64,000 nt of DNA from Bretschneidera sinensis (Eukaryota; Streptophyta; Magnoliopsida; Brassicales; Akaniaceae), in the NCBI GenBank assembly GCA_023935145.1, contig CM043698.1, forward strand, positions 72,130,501 through 72,194,500, given 5' to 3'. Shown here piece by piece: positions 36,101 through 46,504 of the stretch. The first letter of the stretch is position 1; each line of letters opens with the position of its first letter. A program made the translations under genes and the position numbers. Below the pieces are notes generated by a model. That model was not told the DNA's origin. It searched no databases and worked only from the letters and a program-made list of their open reading frames with translations.

Positions 36101-36721
36101 CAGATGAGTGGACAAGTTAAAATTTCTAATCGCGAGATCAAACACATTTTAGAGAAAACTGTGAACCCTAGTAGAAAGGATTGGTCTCTACGAATGACTG
36201 ATGCACTGTGAGCATATCGGACAGCCTTCAAGACGCCAATTGGCATGTCTCCCTATCGTATTGTGTACGGAAAGGCATGTCACCTTCCGTTTGAATTAGA
36301 GCATAGAGCCTATTGGGCTATCAAGCAGTTGAACTTCAATCTTTCGAAGGTTGACACACAAAGGAAGCTCCAACTCAATGAATTAGAGGAGCTACGGAAT
36401 GATGCATACGATTATGCACGGTCCTACAAGGCACAAATGAAGAAGACTCATGACCAACACATTTTGAGATGAGCTTTTGAGCCGGGTCAAAAAGTCCTTC
36501 TTTACAATTTATGCTTGCATCTTTTTCCAGGCAAGCTCAAATCTCGTTGGACAGACCCATTTATTATTCGATCAGTTTTTCCTCATGGGGCCATCGAGAT
36601 TGAGGATCCCAATAATGGTAACACTTTTAAGGTAAATGGACAAAGGCTAAAACCATTCTTGGAGTTGAGGAGTCCGGACATTGAGATGATATTGTTGGAG
36701 GATCCTATTTACTCAGATTGA
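33140..36721 (+). pseudogene. Athila-type pol: protease, RT, RNase H, integrase (broken)
   Basis: Protease segment with LLDLGASVNLLP (~33240). RT (34110-34670) with WRVCIDYRKLN, FPFGTFAYRR-like TYPFGTFAYRRTPFGL and the catalytic box FMDDFSVFG. RNase H (34970-35340) with [12 protein letters not shown] and [10 protein letters not shown]. Integrase from ~35500 with [18 protein letters not shown], core GIDFMGPF (~35830) and [15 protein letters not shown]. Stops occur near 33290, 33462, 33624, 33912, 33964, 34179, 34653, 35712 and others, with a frame change between 35714 and 35960. Most stops stand where tryptophan or glutamine codons are expected, consistent with C-to-T/G-to-A decay. Confidence 0.85.
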
Positions 36722-38137
36722 ATATCGTCCACTAGGGAGAGTCTGGCTGAAGACTTTAAACTTAGCGCTCATGGGAAGCACCCACAGCTTATTTTTTTGT
36801 TTGTTTATTATTTTACACATTTATGATTAATGTTTGTTTCTAGTATTTTTTTTTGTTTTCCAGTATTTATTTTTCAGGGACAATGCGTACTTCAGTTCAA
36901 GTTTGGGGGTATGCTACGAGCCATACTAGTCCAGATAGTTCTCCATATCCCAGGTCAGCTCTTTCCATATTGTTCTCACATTGGGGTCAGTGTGCCATCT
37001 AAGTTTGGGGGTATGGGAGACACGTTACACAGTTACACACACTTTGTCCTAATTTATTGTTGATTTTTCTTCGTGAAGATAAATGCATGTTCATGTTCAT
37101 TTGAAAATTTTAGTTAATCTGAAAAATTGTGATGTGATTTCATTGGTGAGTTTAAAACTTTGAACACATGATCTGATGATAGAGTTTAAACTTTAGTTAC
37201 TTACTTTAGGCATTTGAGAATTCACACGTTTGAGCCAATCTAACACGTGCACTTTAGCACATATTTGTGTGAGGTATGACATGTGATGTTAATGTGTATG
37301 TTTCCTTTCTTAACTGAAATTGGATGATTTTTTGGATAAACATTTGGGCATAGAAAAGCATAAAAAAAGAAAAAAAAGAAAAAAAAACAAATAATACTAC
37401 TAATATTTATAATGATCATCATCAATAAACTTTCCACTGAGTAACTGGACCTCTTGCCTCAGTAAACAATGAGTGTTCACGTCCAAAGGTGGGAATTTTA
37501 TTCATAATGATCATAGCAAAACTTTTCGCTGAGTAACTGGACCTCTTACCTCAGTAAGTAGTGAGTGATCACGTCAAAAGGTGGAAATTTTGCTTGGTAG
37601 TATTAAGGCCAGTTTAGTTTCGTAGCCTTTTTGACTCGAGTTAGTAAGTTCTTAGGGGTGTGTTTACACCTAATACCCTAAAACCATCTCGTTTGGGAGT
37701 CATTGACTCAACACTCGATACATGGGTCAATTAGAAAGCTTAAAGGAACTAAACAAAGCAGAGCCTTATAATAAAAAAAATAAAATAAAACTATACCATC
37801 GTTGTTCTTTCTGATGAGAAATTCTGTGATTCTTGAAACATGGAGACATTGTACATTGAAGTTATTTGGAAACCTCATTTGTATATGCTAATTCACTTTA
37901 TACTGATTCAAGCTTGTGATGTATTAGCTTGCCTCTTGTAAGTAATTAGGTTTTAAATTCTTATTCATGGTGAAAATGGGTTAGATTTTTTAAGCTTGCT
38001 CATGAATGAATCTCATGATTTTGAGTGCTCCTTAAATTTTTGGATACCATGAATATTGAACTTATCTTTATGATTCTTTGTTTAGTTTTTTATTTTGTTT
38101 TGCTAAGGGACTAGCAAAATATAAGTTTGGGGGTATT
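36722..38137 (+). other. Athila 3' non-coding region
   Basis: No env-like frame is recognised. GTTTGGGGGTAT occurs three times (36901, 37003 and 38125), the last serving as the polypurine tract before the LTR. A ~97-bp tandem duplication spans about 37431-37620 (GAGTAACTGGACCTCTT in both copies). An A-rich tract lies at 37363-37390. Confidence 0.6.
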
Positions 38138-39399
38138 TGATGAGTCTTAAATATTGCATATTTAAGCCCTTAAATTATATGTCTTAAGCTCTTAGTTTGT
38201 ATTATTTCACTTTATTTTATGTCTTTTCTTTGTTTTGTGTATTTTTATAGGTTTTTGGAGAAAATGAAGCATTTCAGGAAATCAAGCTTCAAGAGCAAAG
38301 GCTGAGGATGCTTAGTGCGATCGATCGCACGAGATATGCGATCGAGCGTACCTATGCTCGAGCGCACCTGCCTATGAATGAGCACATGGTCAACATCCTA
38401 CATCGAAATATTTGCAGTTCAGTGCATCTGCGATCGATCGTAACAGACACGCGATTGAGCGCACATGCGATCGTGCGCACAAGACATACGATCGAGTGCA
38501 CATATGATCGATCGCACAATTATACCATCGATCGCATTTGGGCTGTATCCCACATCGAATCTGCAACCCATTGTGCTCCAAGACTCCCCTATATAAACAC
38601 CATCTGACTTCATCATTCAGTGTGTAATTCCTGGGCCATTTGGTGTATTCCGGTGGACGTCTGCTAGCATTTTGGTGGATCTCGAAAGGCTTGCTACCAC
38701 AAGGGGAAGTGCGGCCCAACAGTGAGTGAAATTTCTCCCATGTAAAGTAATTTATTTCTTTTTAGTTTAATGTTTAGTACTTTTATTATGAACTCTGGTT
38801 TCATGACTATGAGTGGCTAGAATCTTCAAGCTAAGGTTGGAGATGAAGCCCTGCCGTTGTTTGGCATAGTAGTTTCAGATTTGTTTGTTCAATTATGATG
38901 TTTTTATAGTATAAATATTCTATCAATTATTTGAATAGAATCTTATGATTGATTGCGTTTAAATTGTTCTGTTTGATATTCCTTGTGTTTCATTTGATGG
39001 ATACATCAAATTGTTTTTGATTAAATTGGATTTCCTTTGTGATTTGTTAAAAGCAGATACATTGGATGCTTTTGGTTAAATTGGGATATTTGTTGTTTTT
39101 TGTCTTAAGTTGGATTCATAGAATATTTTGATAGGCTATTTTTATGAATATATATGCTTAACTTTGGTGAGGTGAATTCAGAAACCTTAGTGTCTTTTTA
39201 TCATTTGTTTTAAACCAATTTAGTTTAGTTTTTATTTGTTTAGCAACATATAATACAAAATTCGGAACTAGGTTAAAATAGGGTTAGTTTAGATAAAAAA
39301 TATTTTCACAACGCAATTCCCTGTGGATTCGACCTCGCACTTGCACACACTATATTGCAAACGATATGTGCGCTTGCAAGTAATTTAAAACTCACAACA
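38138..39399 (+). repeat. Athila-type LTR (1262 bp)
   Basis: Starts TGATGAGTCTTAAATATTG, ends ACTCACAACA. A TATA box (CTATATAAACACC) lies near 38590, directly downstream of an array of GATCGATC palindromes. It is homologous end to end to the solo LTR at 58716-59955. It is preceded by a purine tract and followed by a primer-binding site. Confidence 0.9.
38311..38540 (+). promoter_or_regulatory. Palindrome array TGCGATCGAKCGCA in LTR U3
   Basis: About nine copies of a CpG-rich palindrome (full form TGCGATCGATCGCA) occur near 38315, 38337, 38355, 38428, 38450, 38466, 38486, 38504 and 38526, ending roughly 50 bp before the TATA box. The position fits an upstream activating region; function is inference. 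Confidence 0.7.
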
Positions 39400-39405
39400 A
39401 GTTTT

Positions 39406-39423
39406 TGGTGCCGTTGCCGGGGA
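39406..39423 (+). promoter_or_regulatory. Athila primer-binding site
   Basis: TGGTGCCGTTGCCGGGGA begins six bases after the LTR end. It matches the tRNA-Asp-type primer site typical of Athila-like elements except for one base near its start. Confidence 0.75.
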
Positions 39424-39545
39424 GTTGTTTGGTTTGTGAAATTTTTATCGGAATTAATTTTATTTTTCTACTAGTTAGTTAGTATTGTTTGTTTGATTTT
39501 TCTTTTTGGTAATTTTATTTTATTTGTTTCTATTTTCCTTACGCA

Positions 39546-40139
39546 GCGGCCAGCCCTGTTCTGGGCTGCGGCGCCAAGCACACTGAGACAAGCTTTCCAG
39601 CCTCTTTGAAAGGTGCGTGGATGCATGATCAAAATGCACAGGATCACTAAGGATTGATGAAGGGCTATAATTGAAAGGTCCTCAAGATCTAAGGGTAGAT
39701 ATTGACCTTCAATATTAGTCAAGAAGTGGTGCACTATATAAATGGTCACCTAGCTTCAATCTCAACACAATAACACAGGTTGAAAACATAAGTGATCATC
39801 ATGTAAGAGAATTCAAGAATTCAAGTGCAAGTGTGAGAGTGCAAAGACATAAAACACATGAGAGACACTAGAATTGATCTCAAAAGAGAGGTTAGTTGTA
39901 AAGAGAGAGTAGTATAGATTGTGGGTAGAGGGCTTTGTAATAGTTCTTATCACTTTCTTTCTTCTCTTCTTTGGTTCTTCAAGAACTAGAGGTTTCTTAA
40001 AGGGGGTTGCTGTAATCTGTAAGAACTCATTGATTTAGTGCAGAGAGTTCAGAGAAACTCACGGGGATGTAGACTATTGCCGAACCTTGATAACAATTGC
40101 TGTGTTCTTTCTTTTCTTTGATTTCAATTTCTGTTTCCG
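39546..40139 (+). repeat. Partial copia-type LTR (U3/R/U5)
   Basis: Non-coding block with TATA-like CACTATATAAATGG (~39733), a long leader-like stretch and ACTATTGCCGAACC near the end. The same ATTGCCGAAC style appears in the complete copia LTR at 45344-46504. It is directly followed by copia integrase, so leader, gag and protease are missing here. It may be the remains of that element's 5' LTR or of another element; the two LTRs do not look the same over most of their length. Confidence 0.4.
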
Positions 40140-40142
40140 ATT

Positions 40143-42739
40143 CATTACAAGTCATTCTAGACTTGGGTGTTTAGAAGATCACCACCTAGGCATCAAGAAG
40201 GTGATTTTCCAACACTCAAGTTCTAGACCATTTGAACTTTTGCATATGGACTTGTTTGGTCTAATAAGTATCATTAGTCTAGGTGGCCATCAATATGCTC
40301 TTGTTATTGTTGATGATTATTTAAGATATACCTTTGTTATTTTTATTGCTTACAAAGATGAAGTATACAAAGGATTTTTTACTTTTGTAAAAAGGTTCAA
40401 AATGAAAAAGATATTTCGATTTCAAGCATTAGAAGTGATCATGGAAACAAATTTGAAAACCAAAGTTTTTCAAAATTTTGTGATGAAAATGGAATTGATC
40501 ATAACTTTTTAGCACCTAGAATTCCTCAACAAAATGGAGTTATTGAGAGGAAAAATAGAGTTCTAGAAGAATTTACTAAAACAATGCTTTGTGAAAATAG
40601 TTTGCCAAAATACTTATTGGCAGAAGTCGTAAACACTTCTTGCTATATTTTAAATAGAGTTTTAATTAGGCCTATGCTTGACAAAACCCCATATGAACTA
40701 TAGAAAGGTAGAAAGCCTAATATCTCTTATTTTCGTGCTTTTGGTTGCAAATGCTTCATCCTAAATAACAATAAAACTAATTTAGGTAAATTTGATTCCA
40801 AGACCGATGATGGGATATTATTAGCATATTCAACCTCTAGTATTGCTTATAGAGTCTTTAACAAAAGAACTCTAGTGGTTGAAGAATCCATACATGTTAC
40901 CTTTGATGAGTCTAACCCAATTAGTAGTAGAGTAGTTTCGTTTAATGATGATGCATATTTTATTCCAAGAATGGAAACATCTACTCCCATTGTTGACCCG
41001 AAGAAGAGCCAACTTCAAACAAGTTAAGAGGTAGATACTATTAATCTTGATCAACCATCTACAAGTCAGAAGAGGATAGTCTTCCCAGAGATTTGAGGTA
41101 TATGAATTATCATCCAATCGATTAAGTGATTGGTAATCCTTCACAAGGGGTAAGAACTCTATCCTCTATTAGAAATATTTGTAATTATGTAGCTTATTTA
41201 TCTCAAGTAGAACCTAAGACTTTTGTAGAAGCCGAAAAAGATGTTGATTGGATAAATGCTATGCAATAAGAATTAAATCAATTTTAAAGAAATAAAGTAT
41301 GAAATCTAGTTCCTAGACCAAAGAATCGCACTATAATAGGAACTAAATGGGTATATAGAAATAAAATGGATGAAAATGGAATAGTAATTAGGAACAAGGC
41401 TAAGTTAGTTGCTAAGGGATATAATCAATAAGAAGGAAAAGATTTTGATGAGACCTATGCTCCTGTAGCTAGATTAGAAGCCATTCATATGTTATTGGCC
41501 TTTGCATGCTTTAATAAATTTAAGTTATTAATGTAAAAAGTGACTTTTTAAATGGTTTTATAGAAGAAGAGGTGTATGCTGAGCAACCTCTTGGATCAAA
41601 AAATCGTAGTCTTCCAAATCATGTATATAAGTTTTCTAAAGCTCTCTATAGGTTGAAGGAAGCTGCAAGGGCATGGTATGAAAGACTAAGTAAGTTTTTA
41701 TTTGAAAATGGTTTTGCAAGAAGAAAAATAGACACTGCTCTCTTCACAAAAACTCACAAAAATGACACACTACTAGTCCAAATATATGTTGATGATATTA
41801 TATTTGGTGCTACTAATAAATCTATGTGTCAAGATTTTGCTAAATGTATGCAAGGTGAATTTGAAATGAGCATGATGGGAGAACTTACCTACTTTCTTGG
41901 ACTTCAAATCAAACAATTGAAAGAAGACATCTTCATCAATCAATCAAAGTACACCAAGATCTATTAAAGAGGTTCATGATGGAAAGTTCAAAGTCAATTG
42001 GCACTCCTATGTGCACTTATACAAAACTTAACCTAGATGAGGAAGATAAGTGTGTAGATACTAAAACTTATAGAAGTATGATAAGAGCTTTACTTTATTT
42101 AACTGTAAATAGACTTGATATAATGTTCAACGTATGCATGTGTGCTAGATTTCAAGCTAATCCTAAGGAATCGCATATAATTGCAATGAAAATAATTCTT
42201 AGATATCTATAAGGAACTCAAAACCTAGGGTTATGCTATTCTAGAAAATCAAATTTTGAGCTTGTAGGATATTCAGATGTTGATTTTGCGGGTTGTAGAC
42301 TATATAGAAAAAGCATTAATGGAACATGCCAATTTTTTGGTGCAATGTTAACCTCTTAGTTTTCCAAGAAACAACATTCGGTTGTGCTATCAACCACCGA
42401 AGCGGAATATGTAGCAGCCGGAAGTTGTTGTGTACAAGTGTTGTGGATGAAACAATAGTTAGAAGGTTGTGGCATGAACTTTAGAGATATACCAATTCAT
42501 TATGATAACACTAGTGCTATCAATTTGACCAAAAAACCCATTCATCATTCTAAAACCAAACATATAGAAATAAGACATCACTTTATAAGAGACCATGCTC
42601 AAAAGGGTGATATTAGATTAGAATTCTAACCTTCAGAGGACCAAATAGCTGACATTCTAGCTAAGCCATTGAACGAAGACAACTTTAGCAAGATTAGACT
42701 ATTAATGGGCTTGAAAAACTATGATAAAATGTATGTTTA
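40143..42739 (+). pseudogene. Copia pol: integrase, RT, RNase H (broken)
   Basis: Integrase segment FELLHMDLFGL, GGHQYALVIVDDY, then NGVIERKNRVLEE and GRKPNISYFRAFGCKCF. RT with TKWVYRNKMDENG, DETYAPVARLEAI and YVDDIIFGATN (catalytic YVDD kept, ~41790). RNase H with VGYSDVDFAGC, LSTTEAEYVAA and HHSKTKHIEIRHHFIRDH. Stops are scattered, several at expected tryptophan or glutamine codons; the frame changes near 41965. It ends LAKPLNEDNF...LMGL near 42739. Confidence 0.85.
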
Positions 42740-42891
42740 ATTGTATCTACATTTCATCATATGCATATTTGACATCTAGTGAATGAGTATTAACTCTTAT
42801 TTAATATATCTCTCACTCAAAGATGGCATAGATAAACTATTTCGTGCTAAAATTCTAAGTTGGAGCACAAAAATTTATGTTTTGTAAAGGA

Positions 42892-43210
42892 CCCAGTCGA
42901 CTAATATCTTGATCCAGTCAACTGGTATCCTTCTGTCCAGTTACCCAGTCGATTGGTACCTCACTACCCATTTCACCAGTCGACTGGTTCAAAGGAACCA
43001 GTCAACTAGTATCAAATGAGAAACTTGGAGTCAAAATTTTGAATTTCTCTTAGACACCCCAATCGAGTGGTAAGGGACACCCAGTCGACTAGTATCTCAC
43101 TACCAGATTACCCAGTTGATTGGTATCCCGACCCAGTCGACTGGTATGTCACAATATCTTCAAAATATGAAGGACTCAGTCGACTGGTATTGCAATACTA
43201 TATATAATTG
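42892..43210 (+). promoter_or_regulatory. Internal CCAGTCGACTGG array followed by TATA
   Basis: Ten copies of a palindrome with consensus CCAGTCGACTGGTATC lie at about 42892, 42913, 42943, 42975, 42998, 43057, 43080, 43110, 43131 and 43176. They are followed at once by ACTATATATAATTGC (~43198). The env-like frame begins about 290 bp later. The same motif occupies U3 of the element's LTR, so this looks like a second promoter region; that is inference. Several copies have CG replaced by CA or TG. Confidence 0.6.
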
Positions 43211-43485
43211 CTTCAGTTTTTCAGAAATTTCACGTCAAATTTGAAAACCTTAAGCTTTATCTCTTTAGAAAATCCTTGATTTCAGACCATAATCTCTAAA
43301 AACCACTCCATAGAACCCTCAATCATACCTCAAATCATCTCTTTTTCAACTTTTTACGGTTAAAAACTCAATTTTTCCCCAAATCTCTCTCAAAACAAAA
43401 TTTTCATAAATTGTCTAACAGAATCAGGATAAAGACCATTGTTGCTGGACCTCACATGCCTACAAAGCCCCGATCCTAGAAGTCC

Positions 43486-44415
43486 ATGGAACTAGACGCC
43501 AAGGGAAAGGGCTTGGCGGGTTTCTCGAGCAAAAAGGTGAGGATTGAGCTAGATGATTCACTCTTTTGGAGGTATAACTCCATCATTCGCCACAAGAAAA
43601 TCATGACAAGTAGATTCGACGATTTTGAGTCTATCCATCATGCAAACTTTGATATCTTACCCACTTTTGAGGCTATATACTTGACACCACTTATCACAAT
43701 CCACCAGAAATATTACCCATGCCTCATTCACCAGTTCTATGCCAACCTGGTCAAACTAAGCCCACTGGCTCTTCCGTTAAAAGCCAGTGTAATGGGCATA
43801 GAATTTGAGGTGAACATTGACCTCCTGGTCAATATACTGAGAATCCCCATGGGAGGAGTCCAGTGGAGTCTGGATGGATGGCCAGACAACTTTGATTAGG
43901 AGGAGGCCAATTAGATTGTTAGGGGCGACCCTAACTATATCTTTCGGCCCACTAAATTTGCCCAATGTAGTGACATGCCCCTCGACTCAAATTTGTTTAA
44001 TCTCATCGTGAGTTGGACAATCCACCCGAGACTCGGGAGTCGGGGCTATCTATCTAAGATAGACATGGTATTGATTTGGTGCCTCAAAGCTAGACACCAT
44101 TTCAATATTTACCCCTCTTATTAGCTAACATGATTAATGGCGAAATGAGTGACTCTGGTTGCCTACCATACGGGATGCTCATCACATTGATTCTCCAGCA
44201 TTTCCATGTCCCTTTGCCCACCTTTGAGGCTCAGGATATTAGCCCCATACATTATTAATGTGTCTTCTCTAAAAAAGATGGGGTGCCCGATCCGAGATGG
44301 GATAATCTACTCCAAGGCTGGGAGGAACATACGAATCGGTGATGATGACAACAGCGAAGAGGACGACGAGATGCCTGGTGATGCGGCTCATCCTACTGCT
44401 ATGGACACTGATGAG
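43486..44415 (+). pseudogene. Env-like/plant transposon-associated ORF of the copia element
   Basis: The frame reads RIELDDSLFWRYNSIIRHKK, TPLITIHQKYYPCLIHQFYA, FEVNIDLLVNILRIP, then after stops FAQCSDMPLDSNLFNLIVSW and SKIDMVLIWCLKARHHFN. This fold of 'W.PL...YP.L...FYANL...LG.F..LL.IP' is the extra ORF found 3' of pol in SIRE-like elements. It ends with an acidic tail (DDDNSEEDDEM). Stops at 43900 and beyond break it. Its function is not established. Confidence 0.6.
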
Positions 44416-45343
44416 TGAGCACCTAATCCATAGTATAATCGCTTTAGTGTTGGCCAAGCTAGTTACAATGACATTCTATGGGCTATTGTGAGCCTCCGGT
44501 TGTCCATGCAGTTCGAGTTCTAGAGCTTGAGCTCTTTTGTTGATTATATGCATCACAACCTTTGCACACTTCGAGACGATTTCGAGTTACACCAGGTTCA
44601 CAAAGAGGGCTCTTTGGCTAAGCTTTGATATCTTCTTCGAGATGGCTCTGATTCCCCTACTCGCTGAGCTTTTTGTTTTATCTCTTTGTTACAGCTCCTT
44701 AGATATGTTAGCATGAACATTCATTTTTTCTTGTTACATTAATGGGCTTGTACTTTCAGACAGCTTGTTATAAGCCCATGATGAATGGATGTATATATTT
44801 TTACTTGTTTAGACCATAGCTTATATATATATATGTTACTTTTATGCTATTTAGTTGGTTGGTTAGAACTATTCGTGCTCATCTATACGCTTTAACTAGT
44901 AACGCTTATGTGCAAACTTCTGATTCTTTTCGGAAAGTCATCCCAACTCTGAATCATATCTAGTTTTTGGACATAGGTTTATTTTTACCTTTTCTTCATG
45001 ACTATGTGTTTATTTTGCTTAGTTTTAAATTTTACACCTTCTTTTAAGCTATTGTCAAAACGGAGGAGAAAAATCGATGTACAGAGAGAAAATTGTATGT
45101 AAACTTAGAATATAGCATAAATTTGGGGAGAACTACTCTGAACATATTGAAAAATGTAATATGATCTTGCATTGCTTGGTTGTGTTTGATATAACTGTAT
45201 ATGAATTGCATTTGGAATGATTACAAGTTCGTTTTATCAGAAAAACAGAGGAAACTCTGTCCAAATTTTTTCATGAACCCAACACTTAGTTTTTAAAACT
45301 GTTTTTCTTTCTTTAGTTTTGTCATCATAAAAAAAAGGGAGAT

Positions 45344-46504
45344 TGTTGCCCGTATTTGATTTTAATAATGACAAAACACTACTCTAATTGCATTAACAGT
45401 TTTATCTAAGTGTTTAAGCCTTAAAAGCATTCAATTCAAAAACAAGATGCAAGAACTCAACACGTTTAAACACCAAAAGAAGACAAAAGATCTAGAATAG
45501 GCACTAAGGAAATTGAATCAGTCTGTAAATCTCTAAATTCAATTACTTAGTCTGATCTATGGCTCAATTTACAAAAGTCTTTGACAAAACTATAATACAA
45601 AAGGTTTCTAAGTCAAAAACTGTTTTAAAAACATGAAAACTAGGTTGAAGGATAACCTAGTCGACTGTGACTGGGTTTACATACTAGTCAACTGAGATAT
45701 GGGATAGAAAGTTCTCAGTCGACTGGTGCTGAGAATCCAGTCGACTAGTCCTATGACCCAGTCGACTGATACTCTCCCTAAGCCTAAAAGTGAAGATTTT
45801 TAACTTAACCCAGTCGACTGTTACAAGGACTCAGTCGATTGGTAATTCGAAAAATATAACCGTTTGAGACGCGGGAGTTGAGCATTTAATGCCCTAAACC
45901 TACAAAGTCAGTGTCAAACGGTCATATTGATTCAAGGCTATATAAACCCACTTCAATGAGCATTTAAATAAGGAAAATAGCACATTCAATTCATTATATA
46001 GCTCATTAGTTCTCAAAATCTTTGAAAATTTTATTGTGAGCCATTCTTCAAGCTTATTCTTAAAAGAGAGATATTATTTAGTTGTAAAAATCATTCATTG
46101 CTATCTCTCTACCATTTACTTTATAGTTAATCAAATTTATTGTAAAGGGAAAGAGTTGATGTAACTCTTAGAGAGTTTAAGATTAAACACTTCGGTTATA
46201 ACTTCCGTGAGGAAGAGATTATTGTAAGGTTTACGAAACACCCGTGAAGTTATACGACTAAAGTTTTAGTGGATTACTTCAAGGAGGTTCCTTGAAGAGA
46301 GTGGACGTAGGGTCGGAAGGAATCCGATATTGCCGAACTACTATAAACAGAGTTTGCATATTATCCTCATTAACTCCTTTATTTTCAAGCATATTATTTG
46401 ATAATGTGCTTTATGTATTTAACTGTTTAAAAACTTGCAAGTTAATCAACGAAAGCTTTTAAAACCCAATTCGCCCCCCTCTTGGGTTTGAACCTCGGTT
46501 TACA
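45344..46504 (+). repeat. Copia 3' LTR (1161 bp)
   Basis: Begins TGTTGCCCGTATTTG after an A/G tract, ends CTCGGTTTACA. TATA box CTATATAAACCC near 45939. U5 contains ATTGCCGAAC. The next base (46505) opens the 160-bp tandem array, so no 5-bp target duplication can be read. Confidence 0.75.
45655..45845 (+). promoter_or_regulatory. CCAGTCGACTGG palindrome array in copia LTR U3
   Basis: Seven copies of the palindrome (near 45656, 45684, 45714, 45736, 45757, 45809 and 45830) end about 95 bp upstream of the LTR TATA box. They share motif and style with the internal array at 42892-43190. Confidence 0.7.

Larger units (their letters stand above)
31471..39545 (+). mobile_element. Decayed Athila-type Ty3/gypsy retrotransposon, body plus LTR plus start of a second body
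   Basis: 5'-truncated gag-pol (31486-36721), a 1.4-kb non-coding 3' region, purine tract GTTTGGGGGTAT, LTR 38138-39399, then a tRNA-Asp-like primer-binding site (39406-39423) and about 120 bp of leader. Purine tract on the left and primer site on the right mean the LTR is bounded by element interior on both sides. Athila type is indicated by the primer site, the DLGAS protease motif, FMDD reverse transcriptase and the LTR size. No upstream LTR is present in the window. Many stops and two frame changes make it non-autonomous. Confidence 0.85.
40140..46504 (+). mobile_element. Decayed SIRE/Maximus-like Ty1/copia retrotransposon, 5'-deleted
   Basis: Order: integrase, RT, RNase H (40143-42739), spacer with palindrome array and TATA, env-like ORF (43486-44415), 3' region, purine tract AAAAAAAAGGGAGA, then LTR 45344-46504. 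An extra ORF after pol is characteristic of the SIRE/Maximus lineage. gag and protease are absent. Stops and a frame change near 41965 inactivate pol. Confidence 0.8.

Noticed and set aside
38308..38719. Open frames on both strands across the LTR palindrome array
   Set aside because: Palindromes without stops create mirrored frames on both strands; similar frames recur in the solo LTR. Not coding.
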